Source of the DNA: an uncultured Eggerthellaceae bacterium
GTDB lineage: Bacteria; Actinomycetota; Coriobacteriia; Coriobacteriales; Eggerthellaceae
Assembly: GCA_910589125.1 (NCBI GenBank)
Contig: CAJURX010000001.1
Span: 298,774-351,604 of the forward strand
Direction of reading: 5' to 3'
DNA length: 52,831 nucleotides
Shown: piece by piece, positions 1 to 8,847 of the stretch
Layout: each line of letters starts with the position of its first letter
Numbering within the stretch: position 1 is the stretch's first letter
Notes under the pieces: model-generated
What the model was told of the DNA's origin: nothing
What the model saw: only the letters and a program-made list of their open reading frames with translations
Databases searched by the model: none
Program-made: the position numbers and the translations under genes

Positions 1-2
1 AA

Positions 3-113
3 GTTGCAGCCCCCTCTTTTCGATATAGAGATGCAGGTGGCGAGCACCCCATCTCTCGGGAAGCAGATGATGCCGCCTATCGCGATTCCCTCTTCCAGGA
101 ATACGACTTGTAG
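3..113 (+). CDS. 3' end of an unidentified gene (partial)
   Basis: An open frame enters from the left edge and ends at the TAG at 111-113. The 36 residues read as a hydrophilic, acidic C-terminal tail ending FQEYDL. No domain is recognisable, so no function is assigned. The frame has no start inside the window. It is convergent with the NYN gene, whose stop lies about 55 bases further on. It could be chance read-through, since only 111 bases are visible. Confidence 0.35.
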   Translation, partial: VAAPSFRYRDAGGEHPISREADDAAYRDSLFQEYDL

Positions 114-168
114 CCAAGACGCCATATAGCAAGGAGCGATCAGGGCCACAGCTATCGCTGCGCCTCCC

Positions 169-711
169 TCAGAGCCCGTCGCGCAGCTCGCGCAGGCGGC
201 GCGCCACCTCAGGAGATACCCGGTCGCCTATCGTGCGCTTGGGGGATATCTCAGGCGCGCGCTCCTCGTGCACATCACGCGTGCGCATCTCCATCTCAAG
301 GCAGAATCCCTGAGCGCTCATGCGATCCACGCCACCGCCGAACACCGCATCCTGTATACCCGCATCGCTCGACACGACGAGCGTCTCGACGCCGCGCTCC
401 TTGGCATCATGGGAGAGCTTCTCTATCAAGCGATCGGCAGACTGCCCTCGTCGCGTGAACATGACGCGGACGCCCCCGATGCTGACATCCGACTCCGTTG
501 CTGCATAGGCATTGTCGGCCGCATCGAACACGATGATGGCCTCCATCGTGCTCCCCGCGAAGTCGATCACATCATTGATGAGGCGCTCGCGCGCTTGATT
601 GAACGTATCGTCCGTGTAATCCGGCAGCGTGATCAGCGAATAGCGGCTGCCGGAGCGCAGCACGTTGTATCCGTCGACGATCAGCAGACGCTGCCTAGCA
701 GCTGGCGCCAT
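169..711 (-). CDS. NYN-domain (YacP/Rae1-like) ribonuclease
   Basis: This is a small PIN-like NYN-domain protein of the YacP family, whose B. subtilis member Rae1 is a ribosome-associated endoribonuclease. The N-terminus shows the family signature LLIVDGYNVLR, with the metal-binding Asp in the first strand. FDAADNAY and the later VVSSDAGIQDAVF supply further acidic residues, as in the family. The ATG at 711 (MAPAARQ) is preferred over an ATG 16 codons upstream because it leaves only 17 bases of overlap with the end of rlmB. That overlap suggests translational coupling. The rlmB-yacP pair is a well-known neighbourhood, often beside cysS, and fits a role in rRNA or mRNA handling. The substrate in this organism is inferred only from family. 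Confidence 0.85.
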   Translation of the reverse strand: MAPAARQRLLIVDGYNVLRSGSRYSLITLPDYTDDTFNQARERLINDVIDFAGSTMEAIIVFDAADNAYAATESDVSIGGVRVMFTRRGQSADRLIEKLSHDAKERGVETLVVSSDAGIQDAVFGGGVDRMSAQGFCLEMEMRTRDVHEERAPEISPKRTIGDRVSPEVARRLRELRDGL

Positions 712-1483
712 TTTGCCTGAGCCATTCGAACATGAATGCAGTGGAGGCTTGTGCCACATTCAGCGAGGAGATGTCACCGAACATGGGGAGCTTGCATTCC
801 AGGTCGCACGTCTTCCTGACGAGGGCAGACACCCCGCTCTGCTCGTTTCCCAGCACGAGCGCGATGCGGCCGGTCATGTTGGTATCCCAGAGGAGCGGAG
901 AGGCATGCTCGGTAGCGGCCACCGCCCAGAACCCAGCGCCCTTCAGCTTCTCCAGCGCTTGGGATATGTTCGACACCTCGGCCACCTTGATGTGCGCGAT
1001 CGCGCCAGCAGAGCTCTTGTAGGTGGCAGCGGTCACATGCGCAGAGCGCTTGTTGGGGATGACCACGCCAGCAGCACCCACGCATTCCGCTGACCGTGCG
1101 ATAGCGCCGAGGTTGCCCGTATCCGTCAGATGGTCGCACACGATGACGAGCGCGCGTCCCGTCCTCTCAGCCTGCTCATCGGCGACTGCTATGACATCCG
1201 AGAGCGTCGCATAGGGGAACGGAGACGCGATGGCAACGACCCCTTGCGCAGCGATCTTCCGCTGGCGCTCGGCAGGCGCCTTAGGTGCCGCCTTGCGGAT
1301 GAGCTCATCCATGCGCTTGCGCGGCACATGAGCGACCGCTACGCCCTTCTGCTTGCACTTGCGCAGGATATCCTTCACCAGCGTGTCATGCTCGAGATTG
1401 TCCAGCAAGCACACCTCTTCGATGGGCATGCCGCTCCTGAGCGCTTCGAGCACCGGGCGCTTGCCCTCTATATGATCTGCCAT
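695..1483 (-). CDS. rlmB: 23S rRNA 2'-O-methyltransferase RlmB/TrmH family
   Basis: This is a SpoU/TrmH (SPOUT) methyltransferase of 262 residues, the normal length for RlmB. The N-terminal substrate-binding domain (about residues 1-75) begins with IEGKRPVLEAL. The catalytic knot domain follows with the three SPOUT motifs: LTDTGNLGAIARSAE, then VLGNEQSGVS, then LNVAQASTAFMFE. Known family members methylate the 2'-OH of a 23S rRNA guanosine, or sometimes a tRNA. The ATG at 1483 follows an AGGAGG site with a 6-base spacer. The gene lies 24 bases downstream of accDA and overlaps the NYN gene, so it is probably co-transcribed with both. Confidence 0.93.
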   Translation of the reverse strand: MADHIEGKRPVLEALRSGMPIEEVCLLDNLEHDTLVKDILRKCKQKGVAVAHVPRKRMDELIRKAAPKAPAERQRKIAAQGVVAIASPFPYATLSDVIAVADEQAERTGRALVIVCDHLTDTGNLGAIARSAECVGAAGVVIPNKRSAHVTAATYKSSAGAIAHIKVAEVSNISQALEKLKGAGFWAVAATEHASPLLWDTNMTGRIALVLGNEQSGVSALVRKTCDLECKLPMFGDISSLNVAQASTAFMFEWLRQNGASC

Positions 1484-1507
1484 GCCGAACCTCCTGAGAG
1501 ATGTGCC

Positions 1508-3910
1508 CTAGAACTTGGAGAAGCGAAGCTGGCGCTGCACGCGGAGCTCATGGGGAGACAGCTCCGCAAGCTCATCGAGCGCATCCTCGATGTAGCTCTT
1601 GACGTGAGCGACCGCCTCATCGGGATTCTCGTGCGCAGGTCCCGTCCCCTCAGGGATCACGGCATCGACCACATCGAGCTCCAGCACCTGTGGCGCGCTC
1701 ATGCGCATGACCTCAGCTGCCTCAGGTGCGCGCTTGCCGTCCTTCCAGAGGATGGACGCGAACCCCTCGGGCGAGAGGACGGAATAGACGGCGTGCTCTT
1801 GCATGGCCACGGTATTCGCCAGCGCCAAGGCAAGAGCTCCTCCCGAGCCGCCTTCGCCTAGGATCACGCTCACCACGGGAACATGCAATCCAGCCAAGAG
1901 CGCCAAGCTCTCCGCGATGGCATTGCCCTGCCCGCGCTCCTCAGCGCTCGTGCCGCAGAACGCGCCTTGGGTATCCACCAGGCAGACGATGGGCCGATTG
2001 AACTTCTCAGCCTGTTGCATCATGCGCATGGCCTTCCGGTACCCCTCCGGATGAGGGCACCCGAAATTGCGCCGGATGCGCTCTTGAAGGTCTGACCCCT
2101 TCTCCTCTGCGATGATGGTGACAGCCCGATCCCCGATCTTGCCGATGCCGCAGATGATGGCAGCATCATCTGCGAACGCGCGATCGCCATGGAGCTCCAC
2201 GAACACGTCCGCGATGCCACGGATGTAGGAGATGGCAGTGGGCCTGCGCACGTTGCGGGCAAGCTGCACGCTTTCCCAAGCGCTCCCCGGAACAGCCTCA
2301 TCTGTGAGGCCCGCGCGCTTCATCTGCCGCTTGGCATGGCGCTCCAGCGCCTGGTCTGACGCGTCCCCCCGAAGCGCTGCAGGCAGCTCGAAGGGGATCA
2401 TGTCGATGATCCCCTCGAACAGGCCCTTGGCCTGAGTGGAGGCGGGCGCTTCTCCGAACACGAATGAATCCGCCACCTGATCGGCAACCGGCAGGTCCTG
2501 CTGAGCAGCATAAGCCGAAGCGTGCAGGGACAGGATGGTCTTGAGGATGCCCTTCATGCGATCGCGCCGCACGATGGCGTCGATCAGACCATGCTCGAGC
2601 GCGAACTCCGCCGTCTGGAATCCCTCCGGCAGCTCCTGCTTGATGGTGTCCCTGATGACGCGCTGGCCTGCGAAGCCGATCAGCGTCTTGGGCTCAGCCA
2701 GGATGATGTCGCCCAAGGTGGCGAACGAAGCCGTGACGCCACCGGTCGTCGGGTCGGTCAGGACCGAGACGTAGAGCAGGCCCGCTTTGCTATGCCGCTG
2801 CACCGCGCATGAGGTCTTCGCCATCTGCATGAGCGAAGCCAAGCCCTCCTGCATGCGCGCGCCACCCGAAGCAGAGAACAGCACCACGGGCAGACGTTGG
2901 AGCGTAGCGTAATCGAACAGATGCGCCACCTTCTTGCCTACGACAGAACCCATCGACCCCATGAGGAACCGCGAATCCATCACGCCTATGGCAACAGGGA
3001 AGCCTCCTATCTTCGCCTCACCCGTGCGCACCGCCTCATCGAGTCCCGTCTTCTCGCGCAGCCCGCAGATCTTATCCTCATACCCTGGGAACTGGAGCGG
3101 ATCGGTGAAGTCCATCTCCTCATCCCATTCGACGAACGTATCCGGATCGCAGACCTGCGCCAAGCGCTCATCCACCGTGAGGCGTGCGAGCGTTGCGCAC
3201 GATGGGCACGCATATCCCTGCTCTGCGAATTCCGCATCATCGAAGACGAGCTTGCAGCTGTGGCAGCGCCTCCAGCTCGTGGGAAGGGCTGCATCATCAT
3301 CATCCCGAGAGCCCTCGCATGCCACCCAATGCTTGTGCGTGGCATCCGCCTCCAGCGGCGCGAATACCCTGATGCCCGCATCCTCGGCGCGCAAGAGGAA
3401 GCGATTGTCCACCACGAGCGGAAGCGCATCCCCTCCAAGGAAGATGCTCTGCGCGCCTGATGCGCACGCGGCATCCAACACGGCGTGCGCATTGGAGAAG
3501 AGCGAACGAGACGGCTTGCCCTCCAGCTCCACGCTGCTCTGCGCGAACTTGGGATTCCCATCGAGCCGCCAGTCTCCCACGAGCGGCATGACCGTATGGA
3601 TGCCCTCGGCTGCGATGGCTGCGCAGACCTGGCGTATGGTCTGCTTCGGGGCGAACACGAGCGCACGAGGAGCTGGGTCGTCCTCATCCGCGCACGCTGT
3701 GGGGATCTCGGATCCCGGCAGGTGCAGCGCCCGGATCAGCTCTGCGCCGATGCGCTCGACATGATATGCGATATCCACCCTTGAACCCTCCTTGGAAGAT
3801 GGCGCGCTTCCCTCACGGTCAGGCTGCCCATCCTGGATGACGCTCGCTGATGCGACGTCCGCGCCTTCGCGAGGATCCTCGCCTTGTATGCGCATGTAGC
3901 GTTTGACCAT
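1508..3910 (-). CDS. accDA: Fused acetyl-CoA carboxylase carboxyltransferase (AccD-AccA) with a biotin-carboxylase-like N-terminal segment
   Basis: This 800-residue protein transfers carboxylate from biotin to acetyl-CoA to make malonyl-CoA, the first step of fatty-acid synthesis. The AccD part starts with a zinc finger (C216-x2-C219 and C235-x2-C238) and continues with GGARMQEG and the TGGVTASFA segment. The AccA part (about residues 500-800) contains DTQGAFCG and GEGGSGGALALA. Residues about 82-186 are not part of either subunit. They align by eye with the N-terminal (pre-ATP-grasp) domain of biotin carboxylase AccC: a leading hydrophobic strand, IRQVCAAIAAEGI, an Ala/Gly stretch SGAQSIFLGGDALP, and AEDAGIRVFAP matching the AccC block that ends in GITFIGP. 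The ATG at 3910 follows AGAGG at 6 bases. The gene follows fabZ, where accC and accD stand in many clusters. The fused layout is known in Actinomycetota; the relic domain is inference. Confidence 0.93.
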   Translation of the reverse strand: MVKRYMRIQGEDPREGADVASASVIQDGQPDREGSAPSSKEGSRVDIAYHVERIGAELIRALHLPGSEIPTACADEDDPAPRALVFAPKQTIRQVCAAIAAEGIHTVMPLVGDWRLDGNPKFAQSSVELEGKPSRSLFSNAHAVLDAACASGAQSIFLGGDALPLVVDNRFLLRAEDAGIRVFAPLEADATHKHWVACEGSRDDDDAALPTSWRRCHSCKLVFDDAEFAEQGYACPSCATLARLTVDERLAQVCDPDTFVEWDEEMDFTDPLQFPGYEDKICGLREKTGLDEAVRTGEAKIGGFPVAIGVMDSRFLMGSMGSVVGKKVAHLFDYATLQRLPVVLFSASGGARMQEGLASLMQMAKTSCAVQRHSKAGLLYVSVLTDPTTGGVTASFATLGDIILAEPKTLIGFAGQRVIRDTIKQELPEGFQTAEFALEHGLIDAIVRRDRMKGILKTILSLHASAYAAQQDLPVADQVADSFVFGEAPASTQAKGLFEGIIDMIPFELPAALRGDASDQALERHAKRQMKRAGLTDEAVPGSAWESVQLARNVRRPTAISYIRGIADVFVELHGDRAFADDAAIICGIGKIGDRAVTIIAEEKGSDLQERIRRNFGCPHPEGYRKAMRMMQQAEKFNRPIVCLVDTQGAFCGTSAEERGQGNAIAESLALLAGLHVPVVSVILGEGGSGGALALALANTVAMQEHAVYSVLSPEGFASILWKDGKRAPEAAEVMRMSAPQVLELDVVDAVIPEGTGPAHENPDEAVAHVKSYIEDALDELAELSPHELRVQRQLRFSKF

Positions 3911-3964
3911 CGTCTACCTCTGCTGCCGTCTCGTCATGGATAGCGGACCTATTCCCCAGGCACG

Positions 3965-4423
3965 CTACGCGCTTGCCTCATCTGCATCCGCTAGAACGTA
4001 CTTCTGAGTGGCGCTCGCGCAGAGCTTGTCCCCCACCATGGCCTTGACCTCGGCCACGCACATGCGCCGTGACGACCTCACGATCTCGGCCGTGAGCGTG
4101 ACGGTGTCCCCGGGGACCACCTGATTGCGGAACTTCGCCTTGTCGATGCCGGTGAGGAAGCCCAGCGACCCCTCAGCGCCGCGCTCGATGAGGATGCAGA
4201 TGGAAGCGGCCTGCGCCAGCGCCTCCATCAAGATGACGCCAGGCAGGACCGGGTGTGCGGGGAAATGCCCCCGGAACAGATCGAGCTCAGCCGGCACATC
4301 CAGCTCAGCGGTGATGCTGCTCCCCGGCTCGCATGCGATGACGCGGCTCACCCAGACGAAGGGATCGCGATGGGGCAGTATCTGCTCCACGACATCGCGC
4401 TCGAACGGATATGAGATCTCCAT
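3965..4423 (-). CDS. fabZ: 3-hydroxyacyl-ACP dehydratase FabZ
   Basis: This is a hot-dog-fold dehydratase of 152 residues that removes water from 3-hydroxyacyl-ACP in type II fatty-acid elongation. The catalytic His lies in the segment GHFPAHPVLPGVIL, followed by the helix MEALAQAA that carries the catalytic acidic residue. The N-terminal LPHRDPFVWVSRV is the usual FabZ entry motif. It lies 45 bases downstream of fabF and 54 bases upstream of accDA. In many cluster layouts accB sits in the fabF-fabZ gap, but no gene fits there in this window. Co-transcription with the block is likely. Confidence 0.95.
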   Translation of the reverse strand: MEISYPFERDVVEQILPHRDPFVWVSRVIACEPGSSITAELDVPAELDLFRGHFPAHPVLPGVILMEALAQAASICILIERGAEGSLGFLTGIDKAKFRNQVVPGDTVTLTAEIVRSSRRMCVAEVKAMVGDKLCASATQKYVLADADEASA

Positions 4424-4468
4424 TGCTGCTCCTTATCGATGCGTACAGGCGACCAGCATGCGTCCGAG

Positions 4469-5743
4469 CTAGGCTCGATACGGGCTGATGGCCAGACAAG
4501 CGTTATGACCGCCGAATCCGAGCGAATTCGAGAGCGCCACCTTCTGCGCGATGCCCTCGATGGGCTCTGTGACCACGTTCACGGCGCACTCCGGGTCAGC
4601 CTCTGCGAAGCCAGCCGTGGGCGGTATCAGGTCGCGCGCAACGGACAGCGCGCACACGATGGCCTCGATGGCACCTGCTGCGCCCAAGGTATGGCCGATG
4701 GCACCCTTGACAGAGGTGACGGGGATCTTCGCCCCCTCTGCGCCGGCAAGGTCATGGAGCGCCTTGGCCTCCGTCTTGTCGTTCGCAGGCGTGCCTGTGC
4801 CATGCGCGTTCACATGCCCGATGTCAGCAGGCGTGAAGCCACCTTCATCGAGAGCCTGCTGCATGGCGCGCACGATGCCCTCGGCCTCCGGGTCGGGAGC
4901 GGTCATGTGATACGCATCCCCCGTGGAGCCGAAGCCCGTGATTTCAGCGATGGGCTCAGCGCCACGCGCAAGCGCATGCTCGAGCGACTCGATGATGAGC
5001 GCACCTGCGCCCTCCCCTGCCACGAATCCGCTGCGACGCGCATCGAAGGGAAGCGATGCGGCCTCTTGATCGTCCGCATGCGAGAGCGCGCCCAGGTTGG
5101 CGAACCCTGCGATGCAGATGGGGGACACCGATTCCTCAGCCCCACCCACGAGCGCCACATCGGTGTATCCATGGCGGATGCTGCGCACCGCGTCCCCGAT
5201 GTTGTGCGCTCCCGTGGCGCAAGCGGTGACGACGTTGACGCACTCGCCCTTCATCCCGTAGCGGATGGCGAGGTTGCCCGCCGCGATGTTCCCGATCATG
5301 GTGGGGACGAACAAGGGGCTCACGCGCTTCGGGCCCTTCGCAGACAGCGTATCGAAGCCCTTCTGCAGCTCATCGATCCCGCCGATGCCCGTGCCGAATG
5401 CAACGGACACGCGTGCAGCGTCCTCTGCATCCATATCCAGCCCTGATGCCGCCAGCGCCTCATCAGCGGCGACGATGGCGTACTGCACGAAGCGCTCGAA
5501 CCGACGCGCTTCCTTCTTCGAGAGCCCATGCTCGGTGCCGTCGAACCCGCGCACCTCGCCCGCGATGTGCACCTCGTACTCAGAGGTATCGAATCGCTCG
5601 ATGGGCGCGATGCAGCACTGCTTGCCCATGACCGCTTCCATGAGCGCCTCTGTGCCCACCCCTGCAGGCGACACTGCGCCCACACCGGTGATGACCACGC
5701 GATGGCTCCCGTCTGCACGACGGGTGGGATGCGCTTGGCTCAT
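4469..5743 (-). CDS. fabF: 3-oxoacyl-ACP synthase II FabF
   Basis: This is an elongating ketoacyl-ACP synthase of 424 residues, close to the family length of about 410-415. The thiolase-fold Cys-His-His triad is visible: Cys in ACATGAHN, His in VNAHGTGTPANDKTEA, and His in GHTLGAAGAIEA. The C-terminal NSLGFGGHN motif is intact. The ATG at 5743 overlaps the fabG stop in an ATGA arrangement, so the two are translationally coupled. It condenses malonyl-ACP with the growing acyl chain and acts between FabD/FabH and FabG in the pathway encoded here. Confidence 0.96.
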   Translation of the reverse strand: MSQAHPTRRADGSHRVVITGVGAVSPAGVGTEALMEAVMGKQCCIAPIERFDTSEYEVHIAGEVRGFDGTEHGLSKKEARRFERFVQYAIVAADEALAASGLDMDAEDAARVSVAFGTGIGGIDELQKGFDTLSAKGPKRVSPLFVPTMIGNIAAGNLAIRYGMKGECVNVVTACATGAHNIGDAVRSIRHGYTDVALVGGAEESVSPICIAGFANLGALSHADDQEAASLPFDARRSGFVAGEGAGALIIESLEHALARGAEPIAEITGFGSTGDAYHMTAPDPEAEGIVRAMQQALDEGGFTPADIGHVNAHGTGTPANDKTEAKALHDLAGAEGAKIPVTSVKGAIGHTLGAAGAIEAIVCALSVARDLIPPTAGFAEADPECAVNVVTEPIEGIAQKVALSNSLGFGGHNACLAISPYRA

Positions 5744-6495
5744 ATCGTCAGACCTCCATCTATGTCTATCACTTGTCCGGTGATGTAGCTCGCATCGGGC
5801 CCTGCCAAGAAGCCCACGAGATGCGCCACATCCTCAGGCGCGCCAAAGCGGCCAAGCCCGATCCGCGAGGAGATGGCCTCCTGCTGCTCAGGCGTGAGCG
5901 CATCGGTCATGTCCGTGCTGATGAAGCCCGGTGCCACGGCGTTCACCGTGATGTTGCGTCGTCCCAGCTCCTTGGCGAGCGAGCGGGTGATGCCGATGAC
6001 CCCTGCCTTCGACGCTGCGTAGTTGGCCTGGCCAGCATTGCCGAAGACCCCCACCACGCTGCTCATGTTGATGATGCGCCCGCATCGCTGCTTCATCATC
6101 ACCTTCGCGGCAGCCTTGCAGCAATTGAACGTGCCCTTGAGGTTGACGTCGATGACCGCGTCGAAATCCTCCGTGCTCATGCGCGCGATCAGCCCATCAC
6201 GGGTGATGCCCGCATTGTTCACGAGCACATCGAGCCTGCCGAGCTCGGAGACGACCTCATCGACCATGGCGCGGGCGGCATCTGGTGCCGCCACGTCCGC
6301 GACCACCACATGCGTGCGACGACCGCTCTCTTGCGCAATGCGCTCAGCCTCCTTGCGCGTTCGCTCGAGGCTACCCTCATGCGAGCAGTTCAAGCAGACA
6401 TCGAACCCGCGACGTGCGAGCTCCTCTGCGCACGCGAGCCCGATCCCACGGCCTGAGCCGGTGACAAGGGCAACGCGACGGGATTCGCCTTCCAT
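5740..6495 (-). CDS. fabG: 3-oxoacyl-ACP reductase FabG
   Basis: This is an NADPH-dependent short-chain dehydrogenase of 251 residues that reduces 3-ketoacyl-ACP. It has the Rossmann motif TGSGRGIG near the N-terminus, the NNAGITRDG segment, the catalytic Ser in INMSSVVG, and YAASKAG holding the catalytic Tyr and Lys. The C-terminal GQVIDIDGG is typical of FabG. The ATG at 6495 (MEGESRR) is chosen over a TTG one codon upstream because a GAAGG site sits 7 bases before it. It overlaps fabF by 4 bases. Confidence 0.96.
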   Translation of the reverse strand: MEGESRRVALVTGSGRGIGLACAEELARRGFDVCLNCSHEGSLERTRKEAERIAQESGRRTHVVVADVAAPDAARAMVDEVVSELGRLDVLVNNAGITRDGLIARMSTEDFDAVIDVNLKGTFNCCKAAAKVMMKQRCGRIINMSSVVGVFGNAGQANYAASKAGVIGITRSLAKELGRRNITVNAVAPGFISTDMTDALTPEQQEAISSRIGLGRFGAPEDVAHLVGFLAGPDASYITGQVIDIDGGLTI

Positions 6496-6587
6496 CAAGC
6501 AACCTTCCTCTCTCGATCCTCCAAGCGCGGGCGACGATCCGCGAGCTCACCCGCACGCGAGGGCGAAGCGCGCCCTCATGCGCCCTG

Positions 6588-7559
6588 TCAGGAGCAGCGC
6601 GCAGCCACACATGCGTCGAATGTCTCCCGATCTTGCACGCAATGCCTCTCGAGCTCCTTGTCGATTCGCCTGATGAGCCCCGAGAGCACGCCGCCATATC
6701 CCACTTCGACGAAGGTGTGCGCACCCTTGTCAGCAAGCTTGCGCACGCTCTCGTCGAACCTCACCGGGGATATGAGATGCGCGACCAAGCGCTCGCGGAC
6801 GCTTGCCGCATCCAAGATGGCCGCGTCGGTGTTGCAGATGATCGGCACCTCCGGCTCTGCGAAGGGCACCCTCTCAAGATATGCTGCGAAGGGCTCGCAT
6901 GCAGATGCCATGAGGGGGCTATGGAACGCGCCTTGCGTAGCCAAGCGGCTCGCGCGCTTCCCCGCATCCTTCCAAGCGAGCTCTGCGCGCTCGATGGCGC
7001 TCGCATCACCTGATATCACGATCTGGCCTGGGCAGTTGTAGTTCGCCGCCACGAGCACCTCGTCCTGCGCGCACGCATCGCAGAGCTCCTGCACGCTGGC
7101 AGCATCCGCCTTCAACAGAGCGCTCATGGCCCCTGGATGCTCGCGAGCAGCCTCGTCCATCACGCGCGAGCGCACATCGATCAAGGCGAATGCATCCTCA
7201 TCCGACAGCATGCCGGAGAGGGCGAGCGCGCTCACCTGGCCGAGCGAGAATCCCAGAAGCGCAGAGGGCCGCACCTCGCGTGCTGCGAGCGCGCGTCCTA
7301 TGCCGATGGAGAGCGCCGCGATGGCAGCTTGGGCATTGCGCGTCTCATCGAGCGCTGCCTGAGCATCGTCGCCCTCTGCGCACATGATGGACGCCATATC
7401 GCGCCCGAGCACATCCGAGGCGCACTCGACAACTGCTGCGACCTCGGGAACATCCAGAAGGTCGGCACCCATGCCGACCTTCTGAGAACCCTGACCCGAG
7501 CACATGTATATGATGTCGCCCGATCCAAGATAGGGCATCTGCAATGCTTCTTCGATCAT
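6588..7559 (-). CDS. fabD: Malonyl-CoA:ACP transacylase FabD
   Basis: This enzyme moves malonyl groups from CoA to ACP to feed FabH and FabF. It has the N-terminal GQGSQ motif, the GxSxG nucleophile elbow as GFSLGQ, and FHSPLM holding the catalytic His. The usual elbow is GHSLGE; here Phe stands for the His next to the nucleophile and Gln for Glu, which is worth noting though Ser and the distal His remain. The ATG at 7559 (MIEEALQ) has GAGGG 7 bases upstream. An earlier ATG at 7613 would run into fabK. Length from this start is 323 residues, against about 310 for the family. Confidence 0.93.
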   Translation of the reverse strand: MIEEALQMPYLGSGDIIYMCSGQGSQKVGMGADLLDVPEVAAVVECASDVLGRDMASIMCAEGDDAQAALDETRNAQAAIAALSIGIGRALAAREVRPSALLGFSLGQVSALALSGMLSDEDAFALIDVRSRVMDEAAREHPGAMSALLKADAASVQELCDACAQDEVLVAANYNCPGQIVISGDASAIERAELAWKDAGKRASRLATQGAFHSPLMASACEPFAAYLERVPFAEPEVPIICNTDAAILDAASVRERLVAHLISPVRFDESVRKLADKGAHTFVEVGYGGVLSGLIRRIDKELERHCVQDRETFDACVAARCS

Positions 7560-7587
7560 GAGCGATCCCTCTTCGCTGATGCCTGCC

Positions 7588-8556
7588 CTATGATGCACGG
7601 CCTTGTGTGGCATTCAATGCCGCCACCTGCGCCAGGTCCATGGCGCCGAGCGCCTCGGCCTCGGCCATGATGGATGCGATCACATCGCGTGCGCTCCCGC
7701 GCTCGGAGATGATGGCGGCCACCTGACCAGCCAGGATGGAGCCGTTGTCCATGTCGCCCTCGACCGCGCGCTTGAGAGAGCCGGCGTACATCCCCTCCAG
7801 ATCCTCGGGGTTCGTGGCCTCCATCTCGCGCTTGCGGCATTCGCGCGCGAACTTGTTCTTGAGCCCGCGCACAGGATGCCCCGTCCCGCGTCCCGTGACG
7901 ATGGTGTCGGAATCCTTCGCACCGAGCACTTTCTCCTTCCACGCATCGCAGACCGTGCACTCCTCGACCGTGAGGAAGCGCGTGCCGATCTGCACGCCCT
8001 CCGCGCCCAGCGCGAAGGCTGCGCACATGCCGCGCCCATCCGCGATGCCGCCCGCGCCGATGACCGGGATGGACACCGCATCGCGGACCGAGGGCAAGAG
8101 CGCCATGGTGGTGAGCTCGCCCACATGCCCGCCCGATTCCGTGCCCTCGGCCACGACCGCATCCACGCCAAGGCGCTCCATGCGACGGGCCTGAGCCGTG
8201 GTGGCGACGACCGGGATGACCTTGATCCCCGCCTCCTTCCACAGGGGAAGGTAGTCGACGGGGCTGCCAGCGCCGGTGGTGATGACCTCGATGCGCAGAT
8301 CGACCAGCAGCTGAGCCACCTCGGGCGCCTGCGGGTCCATCAGCATCACATTCGCCCCAAGGGGCTTGTCCGTGCTCGCGCGCGCGATGCGCACCTGCTC
8401 CTCGATCCAAGAGAGCGGCGCACCGCCGCACGCGATGATGCCAAGGCCACCAGCATCGCTCACAGCAGAGGCGAGCGATGCGTCAGCGATGCGAGCCATG
8501 GCGCCCTGGATGATGGGCACCTCGATCCCAAGCAGATCGGTGATGCGAGTCCTCAT
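7588..8556 (-). CDS. fabK: Enoyl-ACP reductase II FabK (FMN-dependent)
   Basis: This is a 322-residue TIM-barrel flavoenzyme of the nitronate monooxygenase/FabK family that reduces trans-2-enoyl-ACP, the last step of each elongation cycle. It starts with ITDLLGIEVPIIQGAM and has the phosphate-binding stretch PVIGAGGIADGRG and the GAEGVQIGTRFL segment that holds FMN. FabI is not encoded in the window, so FabK is the likely sole enoyl reductase, which by family knowledge would give resistance to triclosan-type inhibitors. It sits 15 bases after acpP and 28 bases before fabD in the same transcription unit. Confidence 0.95.
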   Translation of the reverse strand: MRTRITDLLGIEVPIIQGAMARIADASLASAVSDAGGLGIIACGGAPLSWIEEQVRIARASTDKPLGANVMLMDPQAPEVAQLLVDLRIEVITTGAGSPVDYLPLWKEAGIKVIPVVATTAQARRMERLGVDAVVAEGTESGGHVGELTTMALLPSVRDAVSIPVIGAGGIADGRGMCAAFALGAEGVQIGTRFLTVEECTVCDAWKEKVLGAKDSDTIVTGRGTGHPVRGLKNKFARECRKREMEATNPEDLEGMYAGSLKRAVEGDMDNGSILAGQVAAIISERGSARDVIASIMAEAEALGAMDLAQVAALNATQGRAS

Positions 8557-8571
8557 GGGAAACGAGCTCGC

Positions 8572-8793
8572 TTACTGGAGGGAGTCGATGTGAGCGACGA
8601 TGTCACCGATGGTGACGAGGCCCGTGGGCTCGCCGAAATCGATATCGCAGCGCTCCTCGATCTCGCAGGTCAGCTCAGCCATGTCGAGGGAGTCGATCCC
8701 GAGGGATTCGATGGTGGCCTCTTCGGTGATGGCCTCAGCGTCGAGGTCCAGATTCTCCACGAGCACTTCGCGGACGGTGTCTATCGTAGCCAT
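8572..8793 (-). CDS. acpP: Acyl carrier protein
   Basis: This acidic 73-residue carrier protein presents the growing acyl chain on a 4'-phosphopantetheine arm. The attachment Ser is in the DSLDMAEL motif at about residue 35, within a four-helix layout. The length is normal. It is the first gene of the - strand fab block, so the promoter region at 8794-8976 serves both it and the divergent fabH. Confidence 0.96.
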   Translation of the reverse strand: MATIDTVREVLVENLDLDAEAITEEATIESLGIDSLDMAELTCEIEERCDIDFGEPTGLVTIGDIVAHIDSLQ

Positions 8794-8841
8794 GATGCAG
8801 TCCTTTCAGGATGTTCCAGATGCTTTCTCGAGCGCAGTCAT

Positions 8842-8847
8842 TATAAT
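8842..8847. promoter_or_regulatory. Symmetric TATAAT box between acpP and fabH
   Basis: The intergenic gap contains ATTATAAT (8841-8848 region), which is its own reverse complement, so a consensus -10 hexamer reads on both strands. It lies about 50 bases before the acpP start and 130 before the fabH start. No good -35 hexamer is seen on either side. It stands out against the GC-rich surroundings and could be a shared promoter core or a regulator site, but this is inference. Confidence 0.35.
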
